Positions 1-5,344 of a DNA stretch of 6,621 nucleotides are shown in pieces. Made by a program: the position numbers and the translations under genes. The notes below the pieces were generated by a model. It saw nothing but the letters and a program-made list of their open reading frames with translations. It searched no databases and was not told where the DNA came from. The DNA lies in NCBI GenBank assembly GCA_007122045.1, contig SKJM01000616.1, forward strand, positions 1 through 6,621, written 5' to 3'. Origin of the DNA: Planctomycetales bacterium (GTDB lineage: Bacteria; Planctomycetota; Planctomycetia; Pirellulales; Thermoguttaceae). The first letter of the stretch is position 1; each line of letters opens with the position of its first letter.

Positions 1-72
1 CCGCCGCCACGCCAAAATGACGCACGGACGCTATACGCTATTCGCCCAAAACACAACTTAGCAGGTAGTCAT

Positions 73-744
73 TTGCGAACTTCGCAACCAGTGCCGGAAT
101 CCCCAAAGGCCCGCCGTTACGCCGCCACCGTCGCCCGGCGGCTGAAAAAACACTATCCCGGCGCCACGTGCTCGCTGAACTTCGCCACGCCGCTGGAACT
201 GCTCGTGGCCACCATCCTCTCGGCGCAATGCACCGACGAACGCGTGAATCTGGTCGCGCCGGAGCTGTTCCAAACCTACCGGACGGCCGCCGATTACGCC
301 CGGGCGCCGCAAGAGGAGTTGGAGGCGGCCATCCGAAGCACGGGCTTCTTCCGGAGCAAGGCGAAGAATATCCGCGGGGCCTGCCAGGCGATGCTCGAGC
401 AGCACGGCGGCCAGGTGCCCGACAGCATGGAGGCCCTCGTGGCCCTGCCCGGCATCGGCCGGAAGTCGGCCAACGTCGTGTTGGGGACGGCGTTCGGCAT
501 CGGCGTGGGCATCGTGGTCGACACGCACGTGACCCGCGTCAGCCGCCGGCTGGGCCTGACGTCGCACAAAGACCCGGAGAAGATCGAGCGCGACCTGATG
601 GCCCTGTTTCCCAAGTCGCAGTGGATTGACCTGGGCCACGCCATGGTCCACCACGGCCGCCGCATCTGCACGGCGCGCAAGCCCCAGTGCGACGTATGTC
701 CGCTGGGCGATATCTGCCCGCGCATCGGCGTCAAGGCCGTTTGA
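73..744 (+). CDS. nth: Endonuclease III, bifunctional DNA glycosylase / AP lyase
   Basis: Base-excision repair enzyme of the cytoplasm that removes oxidised pyrimidines and nicks the abasic site by beta-elimination. The 223-residue product is close to the usual ~210. Visible marks are the helix-hairpin-helix LPGIGRKSANVV (residues 125-136) with the presumed catalytic Lys131, the following VDTHVTRVSRRL with catalytic Asp150, and a C-terminal 4Fe-4S loop with Cys199, 206, 209 and 215 in the standard C-x6-C-x2-C-x5-C spacing. The start is TTG at 73 with a weak AGG seven bases upstream. GTG at 91 is an alternative, and the frame stays open to the window edge without another common start, so a longer product cannot be fully excluded. 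Its 3' end overlaps the convergent methyltransferase gene by 14 bp. Identity is firm; only the start is uncertain. Confidence 0.96.
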   Translation: MRTSQPVPESPKARRYAATVARRLKKHYPGATCSLNFATPLELLVATILSAQCTDERVNLVAPELFQTYRTAADYARAPQEELEAAIRSTGFFRSKAKNIRGACQAMLEQHGGQVPDSMEALVALPGIGRKSANVVLGTAFGIGVGIVVDTHVTRVSRRLGLTSHKDPEKIERDLMALFPKSQWIDLGHAMVHHGRRICTARKPQCDVCPLGDICPRIGVKAV

Positions 745-1471
745 CCAGTTCGGCGCAAATCCCTCCGGCCTTCAGCGCCTTGTGCACCGGCGAGAACCAC
801 AGTTCCTGCCGCACCTCCAGCCCCGCCTCGTCGCAAATGCCGTACAGCGCTTCGCGGTTGTACGTTCGGCAGCACCACAGGCGGCTGGTCCAGGCGCCGG
901 CCATATTGTCTTCGGTGGTCAGCAGGAGCATGCGGGCTTGCGGTTGCATGACGCGGCACAATTCGCGCAGTCCCAGGGCGGCGTCGGGAAGGTGTTCGAG
1001 CACGTAACCGCAGGTGACGCAGTCGAACGTTGCGTCGGCGAAGGGAAGCTGGGTGATGTCGGCGGCGAAGAAGCGGAGCCGGTCGCTGCGCAGCCGGGTC
1101 CGGGCGCGGCGGAGCATGCCGGGCGAGAGGTCGACGCAGGTGATTCCCGCGTCGGCGTCGGCCCGCTTGAGCAGGTGCCGCACGAGCTGCCCTGCCCCGC
1201 TTCCCACGTCAAGGATGTGCCGGGCGCCGCGCAATTCGAACCTGCCGGGTTGGAACAAGCGCTCGCCCAGGGGCGCGTGCAGCGACAGCGCGCTGCACGT
1301 GGCCAGGATGGCCCCCTGCGGGCCGTCGTACACGTGGCGCACTTTTCGGCGATATCGCTCGAAGCTCACTCGCCGGATCAGCGAGTTTTCGAGCAGCCGG
1401 TTGAAGAATTTCAGGCGGCGCGGGCCGCGCTGCTTCGGACGATCGGTCGGACGGGGGCGGAGAATCGACAT
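731..1471 (-). CDS. Class I SAM-dependent methyltransferase (Methyltransf_11 / UbiE-like)
   Basis: Predicted cytoplasmic methyltransferase of 246 residues; the substrate cannot be told from sequence. Motif I, ILDVGSGAG, is at residues 86-94 and is the glycine-rich SAM loop. CVDLSPGML (112-120) supplies the acidic residue at the end of strand 2 (Asp114), the usual ribose contact. AADITQLPF (136-144) and FDCVTCGYVLEHLPD (149-163) match the post-II and motif IV regions of the Methyltransf_11 family, with LCRVMQPQARMLLL (171-184) as strand 5. The first ~50 residues are basic (many Arg and Lys) and lack a recognisable domain. I chose ATG at 1471 (MSILRPRP). The frame stays open upstream to 1855, but that extension runs through a palindromic repeat and looks non-coding. 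No strong ribosome binding site is seen. Convergent with nth, overlapping 14 bp. Confidence 0.87.
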   Translation of the reverse strand: MSILRPRPTDRPKQRGPRRLKFFNRLLENSLIRRVSFERYRRKVRHVYDGPQGAILATCSALSLHAPLGERLFQPGRFELRGARHILDVGSGAGQLVRHLLKRADADAGITCVDLSPGMLRRARTRLRSDRLRFFAADITQLPFADATFDCVTCGYVLEHLPDAALGLRELCRVMQPQARMLLLTTEDNMAGAWTSRLWCCRTYNREALYGICDEAGLEVRQELWFSPVHKALKAGGICAELVKRP

Positions 1472-1551
1472 GGGAGCACCACAATTCGAGGGTCGATCGA
1501 AGACAACTTCTACAGGATACCAGGAAATGCGGCCCGCGCAAAGGCTCCCAC

Positions 1552-1579
1552 CAAGGAGGCCGAGCCCGGCACCTCCTTG
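1552..1579. other. Hairpin in methyltransferase upstream region
   Basis: CAAGGAGG (1552-1559) is a perfect inverted match to CCTCCTTG (1572-1579) with a 12-base loop. It lies 80-110 bases upstream of the methyltransferase start. No T-run follows on either strand, so it is not a typical intrinsic terminator. On the minus strand one arm contains a Shine-Dalgarno-like AAGGAGG with no start codon at a useful distance. It may be a leader structure or chance. Confidence 0.3.
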
Positions 1580-1676
1580 CCGACAGGGGCCGAATCGGGT
1601 ACCCTGGCGGGTGTATTGCCTTGGGCGGAAGCTCAGGCGCAGACGCCATTGTAGTCTCACAGCGCAACCGTTCCCA

Positions 1677-1709
1677 GGGGACTGTCCCCTTCGGCCGGTA
1701 AGGGGACAG
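1677..1709. repeat. Short GGGGAC/GTCCCC palindromes flanking the larger inverted repeat
   Basis: GGGGACTGTCCCC at 1677-1689 is a 6-bp palindrome around one central base. CTGTCCCCTT (1682-1691) also pairs perfectly with AAGGGGACAG (1700-1709) across an 8-base loop. The right strand of that hairpin is shared with the left arm of the adjacent larger inverted repeat, so the two folds exclude each other. Confidence 0.7.
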
Positions 1710-1776
1710 GTCCATTTTTCGGCCATCGCCTTTCCCTGAAAACAGCATCGGTTGGCCGAAAAATGGACCAGTCCCC
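1702..1776. repeat. REP/MITE-like inverted repeat, 24-nt arms (element 1)
   Basis: The left arm 1702-1725 and the reverse complement of the right arm 1753-1776 agree at 23 of 24 positions, differing only at arm position 7. The arm reads GGGGAC, one variable base, GGTCC, a five-T run after one A, then CGGCCA. The loop is 27 bases. There is no transposase gene inside or nearby. Each arm can be read as the peptide AEKWT, so unrelated frames entering it on either strand show the same word, as expected of a repeat rather than a gene. The element, with the adjoining palindromes, has no stop in any minus frame. From general knowledge, dispersed palindromes of this sort (REP/BIME) can be mobilised in trans by RAYT transposases; that link is inference here. 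Confidence 0.8.
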
Positions 1777-1830
1777 CGCCAGCCCCTGAGTGTTTACCTG
1801 ACAGCAAATGGCGTGCCCACCCGCAAACGA

Positions 1831-1835
1831 AAGGA
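1831..1835 (+). promoter_or_regulatory. Ribosome binding site deciding the LRR lipoprotein start
   Basis: AAGGA ends seven bases before GTG 1843, ideal spacing for that codon and too far downstream for the in-frame GTG at 1813. Together with the lipoprotein signal this selects 1843. Confidence 0.75.
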
Positions 1836-1842
1836 TCGTACC

Positions 1843-3027
1843 GTGAAAAAAGCATTGACCGTGGCTCTGTTGGCCCTGTGGCTGAGCGGCTGCACTTCCG
1901 AGCAGCTTCCCTGGCGCGACGCCGAGCCTACTCCCGATATCCCCGCGGAAGTGGACGGCCACACCCTTCCAGAACCGGGTTCCCCGGCCCCCGAACCGGA
2001 AGACGATCCCAAGCCCGACGCCGCGGAGCCGGACGAAGATTCCGACGCCCCCGAAGCCGTGGAGGCCCTGGAGAATTTTGGAGCCACCTTTCGCCGCGAT
2101 GGCCATGACCGCGTCATTGAGGTCAACTTTCGCGGCACTTCCATTGGCGACGACGCGCTGGAGCACCTTGCCACCCTGCCACGGCTCAGATCGGTGCTGC
2201 TGAACGACACCGAGATCAGCGATGCCGGGCTCGCCACCTTGGGCACCATCGCCACCCTCGAAAACATCGACCTGCGCGGTTGCTCGGTGTCGAACGAGGG
2301 CATCGGACACTTGAGCGACCTCACCCGGCTGCGCGCCCTCCGGCTGGCCGGCTCGGAGGGCCGGACCACCGTCGACGACGAGGGCCTTGCCACGCTGGCC
2401 GGGCTGCGGGAACTGCGGGCCCTGGCCCTCGACGGCCTTTGGGTGGGCGAAGAGGGTCTGAGCCACCTGGAGGCCTGCGACAAGCTCGAGGAACTCTACC
2501 TCGCACAAACGGTTGTGGGGGATGAGGCCCTCGCGCTGCTTGCGCAGTTCCCCCAACTTCGCCGACTGCGAATCTCGCAGACGCAAGTGACCGACGAGGG
2601 CTTGGCGCACCTGGCCGGCCTGACCCGATTGGACAACCTCGACCTCAGCGAATGCGCCCAGATAACCGACGCCGGCATGGCCCATCTGGCCCAAGTGCCC
2701 AGCCTCGAGTCGCTCAACCTCTGGCGCGTGCCCATCACCGACGAAGGCGTAGCGCACTTGGCCGGGCTGACCAACATGAAGTGGCTGAACCTCGACAACA
2801 CCCTCATCACCGACGCCGGCTTGCAGCACCTGCAAGACATGCGCCGGCTCGAATTCCTGCACCTGGGGTCCACGGTCGTCTCCGACGCGGGCCTCCAACA
2901 CCTGGAGCCGCTTACGGCGATGGAGGACCTCAGCGTCACCCGCACCGCCGTCACGGCCGAAGGCGTCGAGCAGCTTCGCGAGAAGCTGCCCGACACGAAC
3001 ATTCAACTGGAGTTCGAGGGGCCGTAG
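1843..3027 (+). CDS. Leucine-rich-repeat lipoprotein
   Basis: Predicted membrane-anchored, periplasmic LRR protein of 394 residues; partner unknown. The N-terminus is a lipoprotein signal: a KK pair, a hydrophobic run, and the lipobox LSGC with Cys17 as the lipidated residue. Residues ~28-70 are a linker rich in Pro, Asp and Glu. From residue 91 to the C-terminus there are about twelve LRR units, mostly 24 residues long, with consensus LxxLxLxxTxITDEGLAHLAGLTx. One unit has 28 residues (163-190) and one 25 (263-287). This 24-residue type resembles the RNI/GALA class and is abundant in planctomycetes. I chose GTG at 1843 because AAGGA lies seven bases upstream (1831-1835) and it puts the signal peptide at residue 1; GTG at 1813 would add ten charged residues. 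No enzymatic domain is present, so a protein-binding role is likely but unproven. Confidence 0.88.
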   Translation: MKKALTVALLALWLSGCTSEQLPWRDAEPTPDIPAEVDGHTLPEPGSPAPEPEDDPKPDAAEPDEDSDAPEAVEALENFGATFRRDGHDRVIEVNFRGTSIGDDALEHLATLPRLRSVLLNDTEISDAGLATLGTIATLENIDLRGCSVSNEGIGHLSDLTRLRALRLAGSEGRTTVDDEGLATLAGLRELRALALDGLWVGEEGLSHLEACDKLEELYLAQTVVGDEALALLAQFPQLRRLRISQTQVTDEGLAHLAGLTRLDNLDLSECAQITDAGMAHLAQVPSLESLNLWRVPITDEGVAHLAGLTNMKWLNLDNTLITDAGLQHLQDMRRLEFLHLGSTVVSDAGLQHLEPLTAMEDLSVTRTAVTAEGVEQLREKLPDTNIQLEFEGP

Positions 3028-3091
3028 TCGACAACGGCGCGACGATGATCAGCGCCTTCGCATTGTGCTGCCCTTGCGTCTCCGGAATGAT

Positions 3092-3313
3092 TCACACTCT
3101 GATCACTTCGACGGAAATGACTTCCTTGACGGGATGCTCGCGGGCGATCATGTCGTCGATGGCATCGAGAGTCGTGGCGTGGAAGTACGGTTCTCCACAC
3201 TCGATGCAGACCTCGGCCTCCACGTTCTCCACAGGATAGAGCTTGCCCTTGAACCAATGCTGCTTCCTGACCGGTTTGGTCACCGTATCGGCATCGCAGA
3301 ACTCGCACTTCAT
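3092..3313 (-). CDS. YgiT-type zinc-finger protein (MqsA N-terminus-like antitoxin component)
   Basis: Small protein of 73 residues with two CxxC pairs, Cys3/Cys6 and Cys36/Cys39, as in the zinc-binding N-terminal domain of MqsA/YgiT. Between the pairs lies the family-like stretch VENVEAEVCIECGEPYF (residues 28-44). The C-terminal part, VKEVISVEVIRV, is beta-prone. It lacks the C-terminal helix-turn-helix DNA-binding domain of full MqsA (~130 residues), which is normal for short YgiT-type zinc-finger proteins. In many bacteria these stand directly downstream of a DUF4258 toxin-like gene, as here. The start at 3313 has AAGGA ten bases upstream, inside the end of the preceding fragment, whose stop is only six bases before this ATG. 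The gene itself looks intact. If its partner is dead it may be an orphan antitoxin. Confidence 0.8.
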   Translation of the reverse strand: MKCEFCDADTVTKPVRKQHWFKGKLYPVENVEAEVCIECGEPYFHATTLDAIDDMIAREHPVKEVISVEVIRV

Positions 3314-3319
3314 CTCTAT

Positions 3320-3406
3320 TCATTCCTTTGCATACACGGTTATGACAACTAGTGCGCCGATCTCTGTGAAGCGGCAAATCACGTATATCGTGCGACCGTC
3401 CTTCAC
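3320..3406 (-). pseudogene. 5'-truncated DUF4258-like toxin fragment
   Basis: In the frame just upstream of the YgiT-type gene, a short reading frame encodes 28 residues from GTG 3406, including GRTIYVICRF and ALVVITVYAKE. That pattern resembles the C-terminal beta-strands of DUF4258 proteins (RelE/MqsR-like fold), which usually precede YgiT zinc-finger genes. A full DUF4258 protein is about 80-110 residues. Here a TAG stop at 3416-3418 closes the frame upstream, and the oxidoreductase stop codon is only ~45 bases beyond the fragment's start, so there is no room for the N-terminal half. Its stop TGA (3320-3322) is six bases before the antitoxin ATG, the coupling expected of a toxin-antitoxin pair. 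The family call rests on pattern and position only, and a genuine tiny ORF is possible. Confidence 0.5.
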
Positions 3407-3449
3407 TCCAGTAGGCTACCAGGCCGACCGGCAGTAACGCGGGGCTGGA

Positions 3450-4757
3450 TCAGGCCACTTCCCAGCCGGCGCGGTAGTCTTTGCGAATCAGCGCGTCGGC
3501 CTCGGGGCAATTGGTGGCGCGGAGGCTTGCCGCGTCCCATTCCAGCTTCCGGCCAAGGCGGTAGGCCACGTTGCCCAAAAGCACGGCCTCGGTCAGCGCG
3601 CCGGAGTAATCGAAGTTGCACGTGGTGGGCGAACCGTCCCGGCAGGCCTTCAGCCACTCGGCATAGTGGCCGATCGAGCGCGGGATGGTGGGCTCCGGCG
3701 GCTGGAAGTCGGCGAACTTCTCCCGCGGGAACAGCCGGTAGCTGTTGTAGTCGGCAAACATATGGCCCTCGGTGCCGACAAACATCACGCCGTTGCCGGG
3801 CACGCGCTCGCCGGCCACCTCGCGCGGGGTGAGTTGCCCGTCGTACCAGGTGAACTTCACCGGGGGCATTCCGTCGCGGGCGGGGAACTCGTAGCGGACG
3901 ATCAGGCCGACCGGGCAGGTTTCCGGATGGACCTCGGGCCCCTCGGCCTCGCAGGTGACCGGGTGCCGCAGGTTCAGCGCCCAGAAGGGCAGGTCCATGT
4001 AATGGCACGCCATGTCGCCCAGCGTGCCCTGGCCGAAGTCCCACCAGCGGCGCCATTGGCCCGGATGATACCGCCCCGGCCAGAAAGGCCGCTCCGGGGC
4101 GGGCCCGAGCCAGAGGTCCCAACTGAGGCTCTCCGGCGGGTCCTGTCCGCCTTCGGGTCGTTCGCCGCCGCCCCAGTGCTTGCCCACCCAAACGTGTGCC
4201 TCGGTCACATCGCCCAGGGTGCCCGCCTGGATGACCTCGACCACGCGGCGGTAGTTCTCGCCGGCGTGGATCTGGATGCCCATCTGCGTGGCCACGCCGT
4301 GCTCAGCGGTGGCCTCGGCCAGCAGGCGCGATTCGTGCACGGTGTGGGTCAGGGGCTTCTCGCAGTACACGTGTTTGCCCGCCCGAATGGCCGGCAGGCT
4401 GGCCGGGGCGTGGTGGTGGTCGGTGGTGCTGACGATGACCGCGTCGATCCGGTCGCCTTCCTGGTCGAACATTTCGCGATAGTCGGCGTAGGTTCGAGCG
4501 TCGGGGAAGCGCTGCTTAGCCCGGTCGAGGTAGTTGCGGTCGACGTCGCACAGTGCCGCGATGTTCTCGCCGGCGGCGCCGTTGATATTGGCCGTGGCCC
4601 GGTTCGCGGTGCCGATGCACGCGATGTTGAGCTTCGCGTTGGGGGAAGTCGGCTCGGCGGCGGCGCGCTCGCTCCACACGCCCGTGGCCAGCAACCCGGC
4701 GCCGGCAGTGGTAATCCGCAGGAAATCACGTCGTTTCAGGTGGGTTGTGTTCGGCAT
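3450..4757 (-). CDS. Tat-exported Gfo/Idh/MocA family oxidoreductase
   Basis: Predicted NAD(P)-dependent sugar or inositol-type oxidoreductase of 435 residues, probably acting outside the cytoplasm with a bound nucleotide. The N-terminus is a twin-arginine signal: RRDFLR at residues 9-14, a hydrophobic stretch (15-27) and a likely cleavage after the Ala run near 34. The Rossmann domain begins at LNIACIGTANRAT (43-55), with the acidic end of strand 2 at LCDVD (69-73). CEKPLTHT (132-139) is the family's EKP motif, whose Lys134 is normally catalytic. The C-terminal domain ends with DYRAGWEVA, a tail common in the 'DUF/OxRdtase_C' planctomycete subfamily. Substrate is not predictable. The start is ATG 4757 and no strong ribosome binding site is seen. 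The stop of the upstream toxin frame is three bases before it, so the two may be co-transcribed. Confidence 0.93.
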   Translation of the reverse strand: MPNTTHLKRRDFLRITTAGAGLLATGVWSERAAAEPTSPNAKLNIACIGTANRATANINGAAGENIAALCDVDRNYLDRAKQRFPDARTYADYREMFDQEGDRIDAVIVSTTDHHHAPASLPAIRAGKHVYCEKPLTHTVHESRLLAEATAEHGVATQMGIQIHAGENYRRVVEVIQAGTLGDVTEAHVWVGKHWGGGERPEGGQDPPESLSWDLWLGPAPERPFWPGRYHPGQWRRWWDFGQGTLGDMACHYMDLPFWALNLRHPVTCEAEGPEVHPETCPVGLIVRYEFPARDGMPPVKFTWYDGQLTPREVAGERVPGNGVMFVGTEGHMFADYNSYRLFPREKFADFQPPEPTIPRSIGHYAEWLKACRDGSPTTCNFDYSGALTEAVLLGNVAYRLGRKLEWDAASLRATNCPEADALIRKDYRAGWEVA

Positions 4758-4760
4758 GGC

Positions 4761-5111
4761 TCAATTCAGGGAAGGTATTGGTGGAAGTTTGGTGGGCCCG
4801 ACGGACCATTCTCCTTCCATCATGACCGAAGCGCGGCGGCGAGTCAAGCGCGCGGGCCGGGCTCCGGCCACGGCGGCCGCCCAGCAGTGGGGGGTAGTTG
4901 GTAATTCGTAGGATGGGATGAGAGCACTCAGGTAGTCCTTGGTCTTCCCATAGGCGGTGTCGGATCGTATGCCTTGCAGGATTTCCGCAAGGACCAATCC
5001 GCACAGGCAAAGGTCCTCGCCATTCTCGATGAGTCGTCGCAGGGCGGCGACGTGCGGCTCCGGGCGATTGCTGAAGAAGTCGATCCAGACGGTGGTGTCG
5101 ACAAGCACCAT
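4761..5111 (-). pseudogene. PIN-domain (VapC-like) toxin with replaced C-terminus
   Basis: The first ~65 residues are a clear PIN-domain N-terminus: MVLVDTTVWIDFF with the first catalytic Asp5, then LVLAEILQGIR (39-49) with the second acidic residue Glu43. VapC toxins of ~130 residues cleave RNA using these plus a third and fourth acidic residue near positions 90-115. Here those are missing. After LSALI (61-65) the sequence becomes Pro/Arg/Ala-rich with no PIN pattern, and the frame ends at residue 116. The change coincides with a low-complexity stretch at ~4893-4912. I therefore read this as a 3'-truncated, probably inactive toxin. The start ATG 5111 has GGAGG ten bases upstream and overlaps the antitoxin stop as TGATG. 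An in-frame extension to 5153 is possible but overlaps the antitoxin fragment. Confidence 0.72.
4893..4912. repeat. Low-complexity GTAGTTGGTAATTCGTAGG stretch
   Basis: Three imperfect 7-base units (GTAGTTG, GTAATTC, then GTAGGAT) stand in tandem in DNA that is less GC-rich than its surroundings. It falls exactly where the PIN-domain similarity of the overlapping minus-strand frame ends, so it may mark the truncation junction. It is too short to name a repeat family. Confidence 0.35.
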
Positions 5112-5218
5112 CAACGACGCGCCTCCCGCCACGCGGCCAAATCTCCCTCCCACTCGACCGCGCCCTGCAGTTCCGACCGGAATGCGGCGTTGGGGCTACC
5201 CCGCCGGCGGCGGACGTG
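5111..5218 (-). pseudogene. 5'-truncated VapB-like antitoxin fragment
   Basis: A frame of 35 codons ends at TGA 5111-5113, overlapping the PIN gene's ATG as TGATG. Its end reads LQGAVEWEGDLAAWREARR, which resembles the toxin-binding C-terminus of VapB antitoxins (a tryptophan-acidic-glycine segment followed by a basic helix). A TAG at 5219-5221 closes the frame upstream, and there is no ATG, GTG or TTG start at the N-terminal end of the fragment, so the DNA-binding N-terminal half (normally ~40-50 residues) is missing. The stop-start overlap with a PIN gene is the strongest argument for the call. The first ~12 codons are Arg-rich and may not belong to the original gene. Confidence 0.5.
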
Positions 5219-5344
5219 CTACCATAAGGGATTGGCGCGGGCGCGGTCCACGCATACCGTGGCAACGGTCGCATGCGCGCCCCGTTCGAAGGGAATCGCC
5301 CGCCACGCATCCCCCCTCCCTCGGAGACTGTCCCCGCTTGCCGT
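5219..5344. other. Divergent intergenic region before the ABC-F gene
   Basis: 126 bp between the vapB fragment and the ABC-F start. It holds a bulged hairpin (5251-5277) and a lone GACTGTCCCC (5326-5335) identical to part of the palindrome near 1680. No confident promoter or close ribosome binding site is visible; the nearest GGAG is 18 bases before the ATG. Confidence 0.45.
5251..5277. other. Hairpin upstream of the ABC-F gene
   Basis: CGCATACCGT (5251-5260) pairs with ACGGT (5265-5269) and, after a three-base bulge, ATGCG (5273-5277), around a GGCA loop. That makes ten base pairs, ending 67 bases before the ABC-F ATG. There is no downstream T-run. It could be a leader structure or part of a dispersed repeat. 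Confidence 0.35.

Larger units (their letters stand above)
1472..1842. other. Gene-free interval between divergent methyltransferase and LRR lipoprotein genes
   Basis: The 371 bp between the two divergent starts hold no credible gene. They should contain promoters for both, but no clear -35/-10 pair stands out. The right half is occupied by a compound palindromic repeat (1677-1777). The left half holds one 8-bp hairpin (1552-1579). Minus-strand frames stay open across the interval only because the repeat lacks stops in those frames. Confidence 0.6.

Noticed and set aside
626..1654. Plus-strand frame (342 codons) across the nth end and the methyltransferase
   Set aside because: It starts inside nth in another frame and is antisense to SAM-binding motifs; no domain is seen.
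1472..1855. N-terminal extension of the methyltransferase
   Set aside because: It would read through the palindromic repeat, yielding a Cys/Arg/Gly-rich sequence with the repeat word AEKWT; the ATG at 1471 starts a normal-sized protein.
1657..3006. Long minus-strand frame (449 codons) opposite the LRR gene
   Set aside because: It mirrors the LRR gene's repeats, has no recognisable domain, and is explained by high GC and by the stop-free palindromic repeat at its end.
2113..3027. Periodic DNA in the LRR gene as a CRISPR or tandem DNA repeat
   Set aside because: The 72-base period is that of the protein's 24-residue repeats; units are diverged at DNA level and there are no constant repeats with unique spacers.
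3028..3091. GGCGC/GCGCC hairpin as terminator between the LRR gene and the YgiT-type gene
   Set aside because: The stem has only five base pairs with an 11-base loop and no T-run on either strand.
3666..4904. Long plus-strand frame (412 codons) opposite the oxidoreductase
   Set aside because: It is antisense to a gene with a clear Tat signal and Rossmann motifs; the Gly/Val/Arg-rich product matches no family.
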